Made by a program: the position numbers and the translations under genes. Positions 35,301 to 43,824 of a DNA stretch of 64,000 bases are shown in pieces. The notes under the pieces were generated by a model that was not told the origin of the DNA, did no database searches, and saw only the letters and a program-made list of their open reading frames with translations. The first letter of the stretch is position 1, and each line of letters opens with the position of its first letter. Origin of the DNA: Enchytraeus crypticus (lineage: Eukaryota; Annelida; Clitellata; Enchytraeida; Enchytraeidae); contig CAJHZI010000447.1 in the NCBI GenBank assembly GCA_905160935.1, forward strand, positions 57,501 to 121,500, given 5' to 3'.

Positions 35301-38300
35301 GCAGCCTTTACTCCCGAGCATCAGTCTGGTGTTCAAATCTCGTTAAACACCTCGTTTAGCAGCTTTTCATCAGCTACTAGTTCACCTCTCTCCAAACTCT
35401 CAGGTGAGTTTAAACCCTCGTGGCTGACTTTCTATTTCTACCTCTCATTCTTCCTCGAGATCTCTCTCTCTTTCTTTCTCTCTCGTGCTTGCCTGAAGAA
35501 GGCCCTGATACGCCTGATTAAATTTGAAGGCATGTTTAATGCCGGTGTCATTTTTGAAAGAGATATTAACTAGTATCTGTAGAGAGATCATATGAGAGAA
35601 TTACAAGCGATTGATCCATAATTGTTATGCCTACCTGTTGCGACACGGTCGTAATTAAGGAAAAGAGTATTATGTATATGTATAATATTTTCTGTACCAG
35701 CTTTAATTTATTTGAACCGTTTAATTTTTAACTGTCAATTAAACTCTCTTTTCATCTTATTTTTTACCCCAGGGCCCTATACAGCCCAGGGCAATAAAAG
35801 TAATATTATATAGTTTATACACTAAAACAAGATACATTTAACTTAGCTTACATTGTTTGCTGGTTACTACCGAACCTAACTAATAGTCTTATTGTAAACA
35901 TTTAGAATTATACAATCTACACGTTAGTAATATGCTTAGAAAAACGACTAGAAATTTCTCTTTTAACGACTTATGAAGCTTACAGATTAACGCATGTATT
36001 GTTCACAGGTGTGAGTGGAAGTGCCGGGGCGCTTGTTTACCAGACACCACAAGGACTCATCTACGCCACGCCCTCCATTAGTTCTTCAGCTGAGAGTGGG
36101 CGTGTTTTAAGGCTACCTAAACTCATGACTAAACCTCAAGCTCTAGGTTTGTGGAAGATTCTAATATCGCTTTAAACTTTTATCGTTAATATTTGTATTT
36201 AATTTGTATTCAAAATTTAATTCCGTTTAAGTTCGTTTCTCTACACAATTTTGGTTTATGGACACTAAATTTAATACTTCTAAAAATAATATTTGCATTG
36301 TAGACGCCAGAGCTTCAGTTCAACAGTCAGCCGTTCAGCCACCGTTCATCACTATCCCCGCATCACTCGCTACTAACGCTCAGGTCTGCGTACATTGTTA
36401 TAAGATAAACGTTATGTGGCAGTAGGCCTTCATGCAAGTACAGTCAAATTCCTACTCTTCTATTTTGAAGGTTTAACAGAGACTAAAGAAACAGGAAACC
36501 ACCTCAGAAGCCATAATTATAGTTGAGCAGACGTCTTTAGAACGTGTGCAACCACAGTGGCTTCACCCACGTGACAATTCTTTACAAACTTCTTAGAAGT
36601 CCGCTAGTTAGCAGAAATATTTATTTTGTGGAGGACAACATTCCTCATGATTTTCCACTACTCGCATATGACGAAGCGATTAAATCTAGATATACAGGTA
36701 TACTCGCCATACATTTATAATCGACAATTGATAGAGCTGTAGCGTTAATTAATATTAATTAATAATTGTTTAATTAATATTTAGGAACTAGAATGTACCG
36801 CGTGAAAAAAGCACACACTTCTGAGAAAAAATCGTCAATTTTAATTAAACCTTGATTTCAACTCTAATCTCTCAGTCCTGAGGCGACGTTCTAGTAATGT
36901 AGCATACGACTCTCAATAAATCAGTATCTAAAAATTTATTATATGAGAAAAAGTTGTTTAAATATAGGCTTAAAAGTTGTCAGCATAGGCCTACACTGCC
37001 TAAATTGAATAGAATCAGTCATAATTTATAATAAATAACAAAAACGATTTATGTAACGTTACTATTTAGTAGAGAAAAATATGATACTGCCAACAATTTA
37101 AATATATAGGGGCCTAAGAGCCAGAAAGTTATAGACGACACACGAGACAGCAGTATTGAGCGCTATAACGCAGCTATAAAATTTCACTATATGAATTTAA
37201 GCTCCTATGAATGGGCCTATAAATTTAAATTACTTAGTTGATAATGAACAAATGACAGCTGTAATTAGCGTTAACTATTAAGGAATTATAAATATGACGT
37301 TTTTACGCTCAGCGTAACTCCACACAGACATCACTGGCTTGTTATTAGATATTATTAATATGACTCAACGATAGAAGTTTAAAAGGCCTATAAAACCCAT
37401 CTCTTTTTTCGCCATAGGTAAGAAATTTGACCCTCTAGCATTGTATCTTGGACTTACACTGTTTTTATCATCTGGTTTTTTCTTGTGGTCTTTGTATACT
37501 CAGTCATCATTGTGCGGCGCATAGCGTCTGCTTGTACAAAGTCTGCAAGAGACATCCTCGATATCGCCTTATGGCGAGGAACAGGATGTTAAATTCTTTG
37601 ATTTATCCGAAACAGAGAAAACTATGTTTTATTCTAACACACACTGTACAACACATGGAGCATAGACAAGAACGTCAATGAGGTTACACGTAATCAGACA
37701 TATAAACAAATAGAAAAATACTACAAAAAGCAGAAAATACATGCAACTCAAAAAATATGCAGAAGCAAAATAGGCCTATATAAGCAATATTAGGCCTATG
37801 TACTATGTTTTAACTGAATAACTAGTAAATGAAGACTTATTCAGTAAATACTTGATTAACATAAGAATTTATTTCTTTATTTCAAACCACTACATTTTAC
37901 AAAATAACGCAAGATTAGACAATAAACTGCGACAGTGCATACACTAGTTAGAGGCTTCCTGAGGAGCCCTAAGGCCATCGAGCAAGGCACCAACGGCTTA
38001 GCATTTACATCAAATAATATAACTAATTGAGAAATAAATCTAATTAATTATATGAACTACAATATTTCATTTAACAAATTAAGGAGTAAACTATTAATCA
38101 ATAATAAATTCAGCAGTGTTGGGACAAGACAGTTTTTGCAAGACCAAGACCAAGACATGACAGTGAGCCGCAATACCAAGACATGACAGTGAGCCGCAAT
38201 ACCAAGACATGACAGTGAGCCGCAATACCAAGACATGACAGTGAGCCGCAATACCAAGACATGACAGTGAGCCGCAATACCAAGACATGACAGTGAGCCG

Positions 38301-41300
38301 CAATACCAAGACATGACAGTGAGCCGCAATACCAAGACAGTAAAATAGTGTCTCAAGACTGTGTTGAGACAAGACATCTTGTCTCTTGTTTTAAAAAGAT
38401 ATAAAATAATCAATTATTCATTACAATTAAAAACACACGCGTTTACGTGTAGAGTCACGGACATGCTATCTATTATCCAACAGGAAACTGACGTTAATCT
38501 GGACGTAAACTTTTTTACTTCGCCAGATTTAACTCCGTTTGTAATTACTGAAAAGTGACTTAATGTACGTGATAGGCCCACAGTGTACATGCATCCATAC
38601 ATTTATTGAAGCTACGTTGCATGTTTCAGTTGCTAAAAATTAACATCTTATGAAGTCAAACTCTTGGCGTTCGTTAATAAACAAACTTTTACGTCACGTT
38701 ATAAAATAGAACTGAAAGCTAGACTAACTTAATTGGGTAAAAACATGATGTTATGCATGACATCATCTAATTAAATTGCAAATGTAACTAGTACAATATT
38801 TAAAGATATTAAAGTAAAGTTTTCAAGTATTAAGCATAAAAAGTTAACAATAAGTTAACATCAATAATTATAAGTCAGACTCTTACTTTTAGTATAGCTC
38901 AATATTCAATACTCGGTAAACACTTGCGTTTCATGATTTCAAATGAATGTTATGTAGACTTACAAGAATACCTATATGATGCTGTAATTGTGAGAACAAG
39001 ACAGTGACCCGCAAAACCAAGACCAAGACAGTGACCCGCAAAACCAAAACCAAGACAGTGACCCGCAAGACCAAAACCAAGACAGCGATCCGCAAAACCA
39101 AGACCAAGACATTGACCCGCAAGACCAAAACCTAGAACAAGTCAGTGACCCGCAAAACCAAGACCAAGACAGTGACCCGCAAAACCAAGACCAAGACAGT
39201 GATCCGCAAAACCAAGACCAAGACAGTGACCCGCAAGACCAAAACCTAGAACAAGACAGCCCCGCAAAACCAAGACCAAGACAGTGACCCGCAACACCAA
39301 AACCAAGACAGTGTGACTTGCTTGACCAAGACCAAGACAGCGACCCGTAAAACCAAGACTAAGACAGTAACCCGCAAAACCAAGACCAAGACAGTGACCC
39401 GCAAGACCAAAACCAAGAACAAGACAGTGACCCGCAAAACCAAGACAGTGACCCACAAAACCAAAACCAAGACAGTGACCCACAAAACCAAGACCAAGAC
39501 AGCGTGACTTGCAAGACCAAGACCAAGACAGCGACCCGCAAAACCAAGACCAAGACAGTGACCCACAAAACCAAAACCAAGAACAAGACAGTGGCTCGCA
39601 AGACCAAGACCAAGACAGCGACCCGCAAAACCAAGACCAAGACAGTGGCTCGCAAGACCAAAACAGTACTGTCTCGAGACTGTCTTGACACAAGACATGT
39701 CTTGTCTAGTCCCATCAATGAAATTCAGTAAATTATAGTAACGTCACAATAACAAGAGAGTTATGAAGCTCGTGAAATAGAAAAACTTTACACAATTTTT
39801 AAAATTGCCAGAAATTAGCACATTCTTTAGTTGAAGTAGGCAAGGCATTCCACAGAACAGGCATTCCACAGGCCCTTGGTAACAACACTAAATTCAAATT
39901 ACCCACATACTGTAAATTACATTGGCGCTTAAAGCGAGTATTGTGTATATGCACATCATCATTTAGACAGTATAATGACAACAGGGAGGGCTTGACGAAA
40001 ATGTATAAATCGATGCATCAATTTTAGTAGGAAAAGCTTATATAGCAAATTAAAAGGTAGAGTACTATATGAAATATACAGGTCTCAAACATGATCGTAT
40101 CTAGTTCGGTCTTAAAGAATTATTAAAGCATTAAAGTATTTAAATAAAGAATTAAATAAAGAATTAAATAAAGCAACATTTAAACATTATATAAATAACT
40201 AGAAGTAGTTAGAAACAGATGTCCTAACAATCTGTGATTACTGTTAAATTGATGTTTTATTTAATTTATTTATTTACATTTATAACCACATACCATTACA
40301 AGACCACACAAGCTAATTAAGTATAAAAACGAATATAGTATAAACCAAGGATGAATCGAGAATAAAACAAAATATAGTTAATTCAAGGACTAGAAAAGTG
40401 TTTAAATACAACAAAAAAGACCCTATATATAATAATAATTTATTATTTTGTTGGTGAAATTAATAACCCTTAATCCTTTTTTAAAATGCTCAACTGAAGA
40501 AGCCATGATTAGCTATTTGGGGAAATGATTCTATGCAGCAATGCCTCTATTTATTTGTGAAAAGGAGTAATCGAAAGAAATGCACCGTTATTTCTGGTAA
40601 CGTCAGTTTTAAGAGTAAAAAACTCGACAGCTGATGAATGTGCAAAATAATTATTTTAAAACCTCTATTGCATGCAATGCACAGTGAACGTATTAGCTTT
40701 AGATGTTACCATGGCTTTCAATGACATAGCGAATCCTCGAGTCAATGACGCCGAAATAAAGATCTCTACGATAGTCTCTTTAAACTCTTTGTCTATACAG
40801 ATAATCACTTAGACTATCTTTAGCTTAGATAGTTTCTTAGACGTTCAGTCGGTTATCTTTGACCCCTTAAATTTCATGTGTTCTTTAAACGATAGTGTAT
40901 CCTCAAGAGATCATATAATAACACCAGAGAAGATCATAAACTACAGGCACGTAATGTTTGCGTAAGAGTTAGTTCTCCAAATATTCAACAGATCTTGATA
41001 TAACAATGAAATATTACAAGATTTTAATTAAATGATATGTTCTAGAACTGTTTTAGCCCTCAGAAAACGCTTATAGATTTTTCTTTCTTTAATCAAATAA
41101 CAAATTTGCATAGACTAATAAAGAACTCAATTAAGCGCAACTGCTTAACATTGAGCTTGAATTAGTTCTAATGTATGTTGAATCATTTATAGTATTTGAA
41201 ATAATAACGTGAAGGTATAGAAATGTATTGCAAGGCGCAGGTATGAAATAATTATAGAATTTATAATGCTAATTGAGATTAAATAGCTTTCTTGATGATT

Positions 41301-41665
41301 CTGTTTTTCTCAAATTAACATAGTCGGTAATAGGCCATATTTAAAGACATTGTAATTTGGTATAATTGGCAAACTGTCTTTATCAAATTAGCCTTGCGCA
41401 ACGATTTCTTTTACGCCTATTACACAGAGATATTGTACAGTATAACATTTTCAACATAGGCCCTATCGTACATGTATTTACATAGACTCTTAACGTTTTG
41501 AACTCTCTTGTTCGTTGTATGTTGTAGTTGATCCAGGCCATACTAGCGCAGCAGCACATTCAGTTCCAACAACAACAACAACAGTCGACGGAAGAGATCA
41601 CACTAAACGACGCCACGCCCACTGATCTGAGGTTCAAAGCCGAGATTAAGCCAGAGAATAACTAG
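26617..41665 (+). CDS. SRF: Serum response factor (whole gene, 7 exons)
   Basis: Coding exons are 26617-26940, 32323-32712, 33684-34032, 35290-35403, 36009-36146, 36304-36383 and 41528-41665, totalling 1533 nt (510 aa plus stop); all phases agree. The MADS/SAM region (about residues 78-165) is nearly identical to human SRF: GKKTKGRVKIKMEFIENKL, RRYTTFSKRKTGIMKK, then AYELSTLTGTQVMLLVASET and TFATRKLQPMITSESGKALI. The protein is a nuclear dimer binding CArG boxes (CC, six A/T, GG), working with myocardin/MRTF and TCF partners on cytoskeletal, muscle and immediate-early genes. The C-terminal region keeps VYQTPQGLIYATPS, resembling MMYPSPHAVMYAPTS in the human transactivation domain, and ends in a Gln-rich tail. 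An earlier in-frame GTG (26599) is ignored in favour of the ATG at 26617. Intron 2 appears to use a GC donor. Confidence 0.97.
27089..28659 (-). mobile_element. CACTG-end DNA transposon, internally deleted
   Basis: Terminal inverted repeats of roughly 130 bp: the right end on the minus strand begins CACTGGTCAACAGTGA, the left end on the plus strand begins CACAGGTCAACATAAT, and both share TTTTGACG-TGATT and CACGT-TAGTTTTTG further in. The flanking trinucleotide TTA is duplicated (27086-27088 and 28660-28662). CACT-type ends with a 3-bp duplication fit the CMC group (CACTA/Chapaev-like). The coding remnant inside is listed separately. A second copy of the right end is at 3998-4151. Insertion is in SRF intron 1. 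Confidence 0.72.
27440..28363 (-). pseudogene. Transposase-like remnant, multi-copy invertebrate family
   Basis: Minus-strand blocks in order: MPRECRNHPDTFCSVCG and LTPKSQRELLRRIFENF (28363-28160), MPFDIPMLWKEQRDNHADCY directly fused to GCLWDSRATDDHY (28142-28030), then PPLYIKLGLMKNFVKAM, KFPRVSSAKLKEGFIVGPQ, and, after a frame change, MSLKIHFLHSHLDFF, ENLGAVSDEQGERFHHD near 27600-27490. These match a protein family present in many copies in arthropods, cnidarians and others. In full-length members, as I recall them, about 250 residues lie between DCYFC and C-LWDSR, including FIDSSK and CGDLK; here that part is missing. The recalled D, D and the surviving E (GERFH) could be a DDE triad; that is inference. 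Confidence 0.7.
28970..29322. repeat. 20-bp minisatellite (GAGAGACTGAGAGAGAGGAT)
   Basis: About 16 tandem 20-bp units with minor length variants, in SRF intron 1. The serine/leucine-rich open frame across it on the minus strand is a repeat artefact. Confidence 0.92.
29465..29595. repeat. 30-bp tandem repeat, about 4 copies
   Basis: Units of CTTCATTGTATCACATCTTA plus ten bases recur at 29511, 29541 and 29571, with a more diverged unit before. The overlapping short frames are artefacts. Confidence 0.8.
29700..30480 (+). mobile_element. L2/CR1-like LINE, 3' part
   Basis: Plus-strand C-terminal reverse transcriptase blocks: ANSIVNSKLDYCNSLLHGLP, then NRLQHVQNSLARIVCKSS near 29870, a LLRNLHWLPSKQRI block near 29940, and a degenerate end up to 30230. 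The untranslated tail carries two near-identical stretches around TAGTGTTTGCTCTGGGGA (30357 and 30387) and ends near TTAAACCTTTATTATTATT. Several frame changes; dead copy in SRF intron 1. Confidence 0.75.
30481..32257 (-). mobile_element. Non-LTR retrotransposon with restriction-like endonuclease domain
   Basis: Minus strand, 5'-truncated. The reverse transcriptase part (32257-31754) has GVQQGDPLGPMLFCLTIH and the catalytic-loop version VGYLDDITLGG. After a frame change, a C-terminal part (31423-30737) has CPCGHEV-HGLSC, a CCHC knuckle, then SGRMSRHHNLNDII, DGKRPDGMTLVPW and AVWDVTVIDT, then GYEVVPVAIETMG. The RPD then D arrangement after a CCHC knuckle is the layout of the restriction-like (PD-D/E-K) endonuclease in early-branching LINEs such as R2, NeSL and CRE types. 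The 3' end is an A-rich tail (30475-30520). The exact clade is not determined. Confidence 0.72.
32257..32297. repeat. (ATT)n microsatellite at the SRF exon 2 acceptor
   Basis: ATT trinucleotides at the 5' junction of the LINE above, ending about 25 bp before the exon 2 acceptor. Confidence 0.92.
32323..32712 (+). CDS. SRF: SRF exon 2: second half of MADS box and SAM region
   Basis: The acceptor ACCGCACAG precedes AYELSTLTGTQVML. The exon encodes the rest of the dimerisation and partner-binding region, CLNSPDCSAY, and then NPSGFEEPDLGY, which aligns with SATGFEETDLTY of human SRF, followed by an acidic run and QQQQQ. It is 130 codons in phase 0. No good GT donor lies at the correct phase; AAG/GCAAGA at 32712 is a standard GC donor. 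Confidence 0.96.
32930..33420 (-). mobile_element. L2/CR1-like LINE 3' end, split by a SINE
   Basis: Same sequence and order as 21840-22110 (GACGAGCAAAAA, AATCCAAA-like, CTCATAGTCACTGGATGG, AGGAATTTCGCAGAG). The match is interrupted from about 33031 to 33172 by a family 1 SINE. The LINE was therefore there first. It lies in SRF intron 2. Confidence 0.7.
33033..33170 (+). mobile_element. tRNA-derived SINE, family 1 (nested)
   Basis: GGCTGGGGCCAGTGGCGA start, CGGTAAGATATTCGAC, a weakened B box (GGTTTAAATCC) and the end GACGTTAACAATAG with a T-rich tail. It interrupts the LINE tail around it. Confidence 0.8.
33684..34032 (+). CDS. SRF: SRF exon 3: serine/threonine-rich middle region
   Basis: The acceptor TTTTTCAG precedes AQNISRQAGSQLPLSAS. 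The 116 codons are rich in Ser, Ala and Pro with no named domain, as expected for the transactivation half of SRF. The donor ATT/GTAAGT is strong and leaves phase 1. Confidence 0.9.
34590..34699 (-). mobile_element. tRNA-derived SINE, family 1
   Basis: Minus-strand copy: GGCTGGAGCCAGTGGCGAAG, CTCGACCGCGGATCAGTAT, B box GGGTTCAAATCC, then the end CGAGTGAGGAAACTG. It forms most of the left arm of the inverted repeat. Confidence 0.8.
34849..35085 (+). mobile_element. tRNA-derived SINE, family 2
   Basis: The head TAATAGCGCAGTGGTAAGAGG is a good tRNA A box, followed by a degenerate B-box region, AAAATCTCGGACATTCAC, TTGCCTAACGGTTTAAACATG and TAGATATCAACATGG. Best-preserved tRNA head of this family in the window. 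Confidence 0.78.
35093..35180 (+). mobile_element. tRNA-derived SINE, family 1, without head
   Basis: Begins inside the element at AAGATATTCGACCGCGG, keeps the B box GGGTTCAAATC and ends GTGAGGAAACTG. It forms the right arm of the inverted repeat. Confidence 0.75.
35290..35403 (+). CDS. SRF: SRF exon 4
   Basis: Acceptor GCTCTGACAG and donor TCAG/GTGAGT bound a 114-nt exon encoding HQTAAFTPEHQSGVQISLNT and a serine-rich stretch. It joins exon 3 in phase 1 and leaves phase 1. No known motif, but the position and phase fit. Confidence 0.88.
36009..36146 (+). CDS. SRF: SRF exon 5: conserved transactivation segment
   Basis: Acceptor TTGTTCACAG and donor CTAG/GTTTGT. Encodes GVSGSAGALVYQTPQGLIY, ATPSISSSAESG and LRLPKLMTKPQAL. 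The VYQTPQGLIYATPS block parallels the Tyr-Pro motif in the human SRF transactivation domain, which confirms that this exon belongs to SRF. Confidence 0.9.
36304..36383 (+). CDS. SRF: SRF exon 6
   Basis: Acceptor TTGCATTGTAG, donor CTCAG/GTCTGC; 80 nt encoding DARASVQQSAVQPPFITIPA and SLATNAQ. Enters in phase 1 and leaves in phase 0. The following intron is about 5.1 kb. Confidence 0.87.
36384..38090. other. SRF intron 6, first part, nothing recognised
   Basis: AT-rich sequence; a short match at 36495-36530 to the LINE tail block AACCACCTCAGAAGC. No further element identified. An open frame at 37448-37681 has no recognisable domain. Confidence 0.4.
38110..38392. repeat. 26-bp minisatellite with terminal palindrome
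   Basis: Seven to eight tandem units of GACATGACAGTGAGCCGCAA plus six bases, period 26 (38161, 38187, 38213 and so on). The array ends with GACTGTGTTGAGACAAGAC and the palindrome GAGACAAGA-CA-TCTTGTCTC at about 38368-38387. Open frames across it are artefacts of the unit length. Confidence 0.92.
38990..39712. repeat. 27-bp minisatellite related to the 38.1 kb array
   Basis: About 25 units, mostly 24-30 bp, of GACAGTGACCCGCAAAACCA plus about seven bases, with alternative units GTGACTTGC and GTGGCTCGC. It ends with GAGACTGTCTTGACACAAGAC and the palindrome CAAGACATGTCTTG, the counterpart of the end of the previous array. Period 27 keeps several frames open (KTKT and VLVLRVT peptides); none is a gene. 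Confidence 0.92.
39785..40130 (-). mobile_element. LINE C-terminal fragment
   Basis: Minus strand: DVHIHNTRFKRQCNL then LPRACGMPVLWNALPTS, the typical end of a LINE reverse transcriptase (the H-x-TR then W-N-LP pattern). Only the last 60 residues can be read. It lies in SRF intron 6. Confidence 0.6.
40430..40640 (-). mobile_element. LINE C-terminal fragment
   Basis: Minus strand carries RNNGAFLSITPF, LHRIISPNS and a KKGLRVINF-like end in interrupted frames, a second LINE tail next to the previous one. Confidence 0.4.
40640..41520. other. SRF intron 6, last part, nothing recognised
   Basis: AT-rich intron sequence; no element or exon identified before the exon 7 acceptor. Confidence 0.4.
41528..41665 (+). 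CDS. SRF: SRF exon 7: Gln-rich C-terminus and stop
   Basis: The acceptor GTATGTTGTAG precedes LIQAILAQQHIQFQQQQQQ, then TEEITLNDATPTDL and FKAEIKPENN with TAG at 41663-41665. Enters in phase 0. The end contains two overlapping-type SUMO consensus sites, FKAE and IKPE. The phase and the polyglutamine character agree with the last exon of SRF; conservation at this end is low in the family. Confidence 0.85.
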   Translation: MIQAILAQQHIQFQQQQQQSTEEITLNDATPTDLRFKAEIKPENN

Positions 41666-41917
41666 TACATTAACAACTTTAATTAACAATTAAATGCCTT
41701 ACAGACTAACAGTGCGACAGGATTACATTGACTGATTCGAGGCAGAGCAGGAAGCTGATCAACGTCGCCTATGAAATAGATTTATATGTCTAATTCAGGC
41801 ACAATATCCAGTAACAAATGCATACAGTGCCACACACACATTATAAACAATGCAGCAGAAAAAGTACAAAGTATTTATCTCCTGAGAAATATTAATCCAA
41901 GACAAACTTAATTAATC

Positions 41918-42127
41918 AGCACAATACACCCACAAACACTTCATTAACTTATTAAAACTTTCATTAAGCATGAATTGAATCTAAATGTGTAATTAAGAAG
42001 AATACTGACACTCCAGAGCCGCAGCATAATACACTCACAAACACTTCATTAACTTATTAAAACTTTCATTAAGCATGAATTGAATCTAAATGTGTAATTA
42101 AGAAGAATACTGACACTCCAGAGCCGT
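41918..42127. repeat. 105-bp tandem duplication in SRF 3' flank
   Basis: Two almost identical 105-bp units (ACACTTCATTAACTTATTAA at 41936 and 42041), differing at only a few positions near the 5' end. It lies 250 bp downstream of the SRF stop, probably in its 3' untranslated region, and looks recent. Confidence 0.92.
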
Positions 42128-42129
42128 TG

Positions 42130-43685
42130 TTAGACATTGAATTTTGAATAACCAAAAAATAATTATACACATTTATTGTAACAGGTTCGAAACGTTTCCA
42201 TTGAACCTCCTAAAATGACGACCATAATGTAATATCATAAAAGAATATATATCATGATTATTAGCGTAGGCCTATTAGTAACGTAAATTTAAGTATTGAT
42301 CTTTGTATGTTAAATAAACTATAGAAGCTATTAAATAATCAATTCGAATATCTTAATCACCACGACCATTATTCATAACAACATAACCAAAAATATTTGA
42401 ACTGTAATAAATTATTTATAAAGTTAAAGTTTTGGAAATTCCTTAAGTACAGTCCAGTTGCTAGGAGCAAATATCATCAAGATTGGTAACATAATATATT
42501 GTTAATAATTATCATAAGCATCATAACGTTTACACATTCTTAAGCAAGTGAACTGTGAGTTTTCCTTGCAAAACAGAAATAGAATATTTAATGGCGAATT
42601 TATTCGCCGAAAATTGCAAAATCAGTACGCTATTGTTAGGTATGATAACATCAAACACCAAAATTCAAATACCTTACCTTAAGCTTAGTATACCCTTACC
42701 TTACTGTTGAGTTACAATTTAATAATAACAGACCTGGAATTCTGCTACATTAAGCGTATGAAAACTAGAAACAGGTAAATGTTCAATTTAAGTCTTGACT
42801 TGGATTTCTAAGACCACCATACACAGTGAATGAGCAACTTTCAGCGTTCTTATTAAGTGTAACCATTACTAGTTCAGCCGGCCAAAAGTAGAAATGTCCT
42901 ATACTCAAGTGGTTAAGGCAATATTTAAGGGATCTTAACCTCTTAGCCCAAACTTACGAAATGGCAAAGTACAGCAGAAAGTAACTTAAAGTGCGCGAAA
43001 ATTGAACGATTTTCTTAAATATGGAAAAAATGTGAGTTTAGCCAAAATTACTTGTATACAAATGTCAGTGTGTCAGCGTCAGTTACACTACGACACCGAA
43101 CTGACGAGAACTGAGCTAAACCCACGGCAAGGTTTCAGAGAGAATACTGGGGATAGAATGGAACCACTGGAGTTAAGACAGAGAGTAAATTGATAGGCTG
43201 AATATGATCAGTAAAGTAAGAAGATTTATCAGAGTTTAGCACTTTGAAAGTCTATGAGAGAATCTTAAATTTTTTACTTTCAGAGATGAAAGTCAATGTA
43301 GGCTTCTAGGAAAATTTGCAGCATGTGATCGAAATTTCGTGCTATTGCAAACGACACGAACTAGGGAGTTTTGCACATATTGATGACGAATAAAGAACGC
43401 TTTTGGAGGAAGAAGATTATTTAACAATCATCTAAAGACTCTGATGCCAACAAAAAAATTTCTTAAGCTAAGAACAAACTCAAAATTCTCAAAAACTTAA
43501 TTCTCAAAAACATGCCACTCTATAAATCCATAATTTAACAAAATAATGCTAAATATGCTAAGGATTAACAAAATTTAATTTTTCATTCAATACAATGTCA
43601 TAGGGTAAAGTATGCTCAAGTTGTGTATATGTTATCGTTCAATTGATTAACGCTCTAGCAATCTCAATTCTAACTCGGCTCATTA
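42130..43685. other. Between SRF and the peptidase gene, nothing recognised
   Basis: AT-rich. AATAAA at about 42312-42317 could serve as an SRF polyadenylation signal. No exon identified. Confidence 0.35.
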
Positions 43686-43688
43686 CTA

Positions 43689-43726
43689 TTTTTCTGTTGG
43701 AAGTTTTTAAACTTCCAACAGAAAAA
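43689..43726. repeat. Perfect 18-bp hairpin
   Basis: TTTTTCTGTTGGAAGTTT is followed after two bases by its exact reverse complement. As DNA it is a near-continuous palindrome; as RNA the 2-nt loop would need opening. Confidence 0.9.
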
Positions 43727-43782
43727 AAGAAAGAACAGAAAAAAAGAAAAAGAAAGAAAGAGTGATTAACACTTATAAATAC

Positions 43783-43820
43783 AAGTTTGGCACAGACAAG
43801 TTACTGTCTGTGCCAAACTT
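43783..43820. repeat. Perfect 16-bp hairpin
   Basis: AAGTTTGGCACAGACA, loop AGTTAC, then the exact reverse complement. It lies 56 bp after the previous hairpin, with a purine-rich spacer between them. Confidence 0.9.
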
Positions 43821-43824
43821 CTAA

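Noticed and set aside
38368-38400. Helitron 3' end at the first minisatellite
   Set aside because: A palindrome is present but it is not followed by CTRR here; only the second array has CTAG. Kept only as a suggestion for the pair.
39142-39731. Long open frames on both strands (VLVLRVT and KTKT peptides)
   Set aside because: They are translations of the 27-bp intronic minisatellite in SRF; both strands and three frames are open for the same reason.
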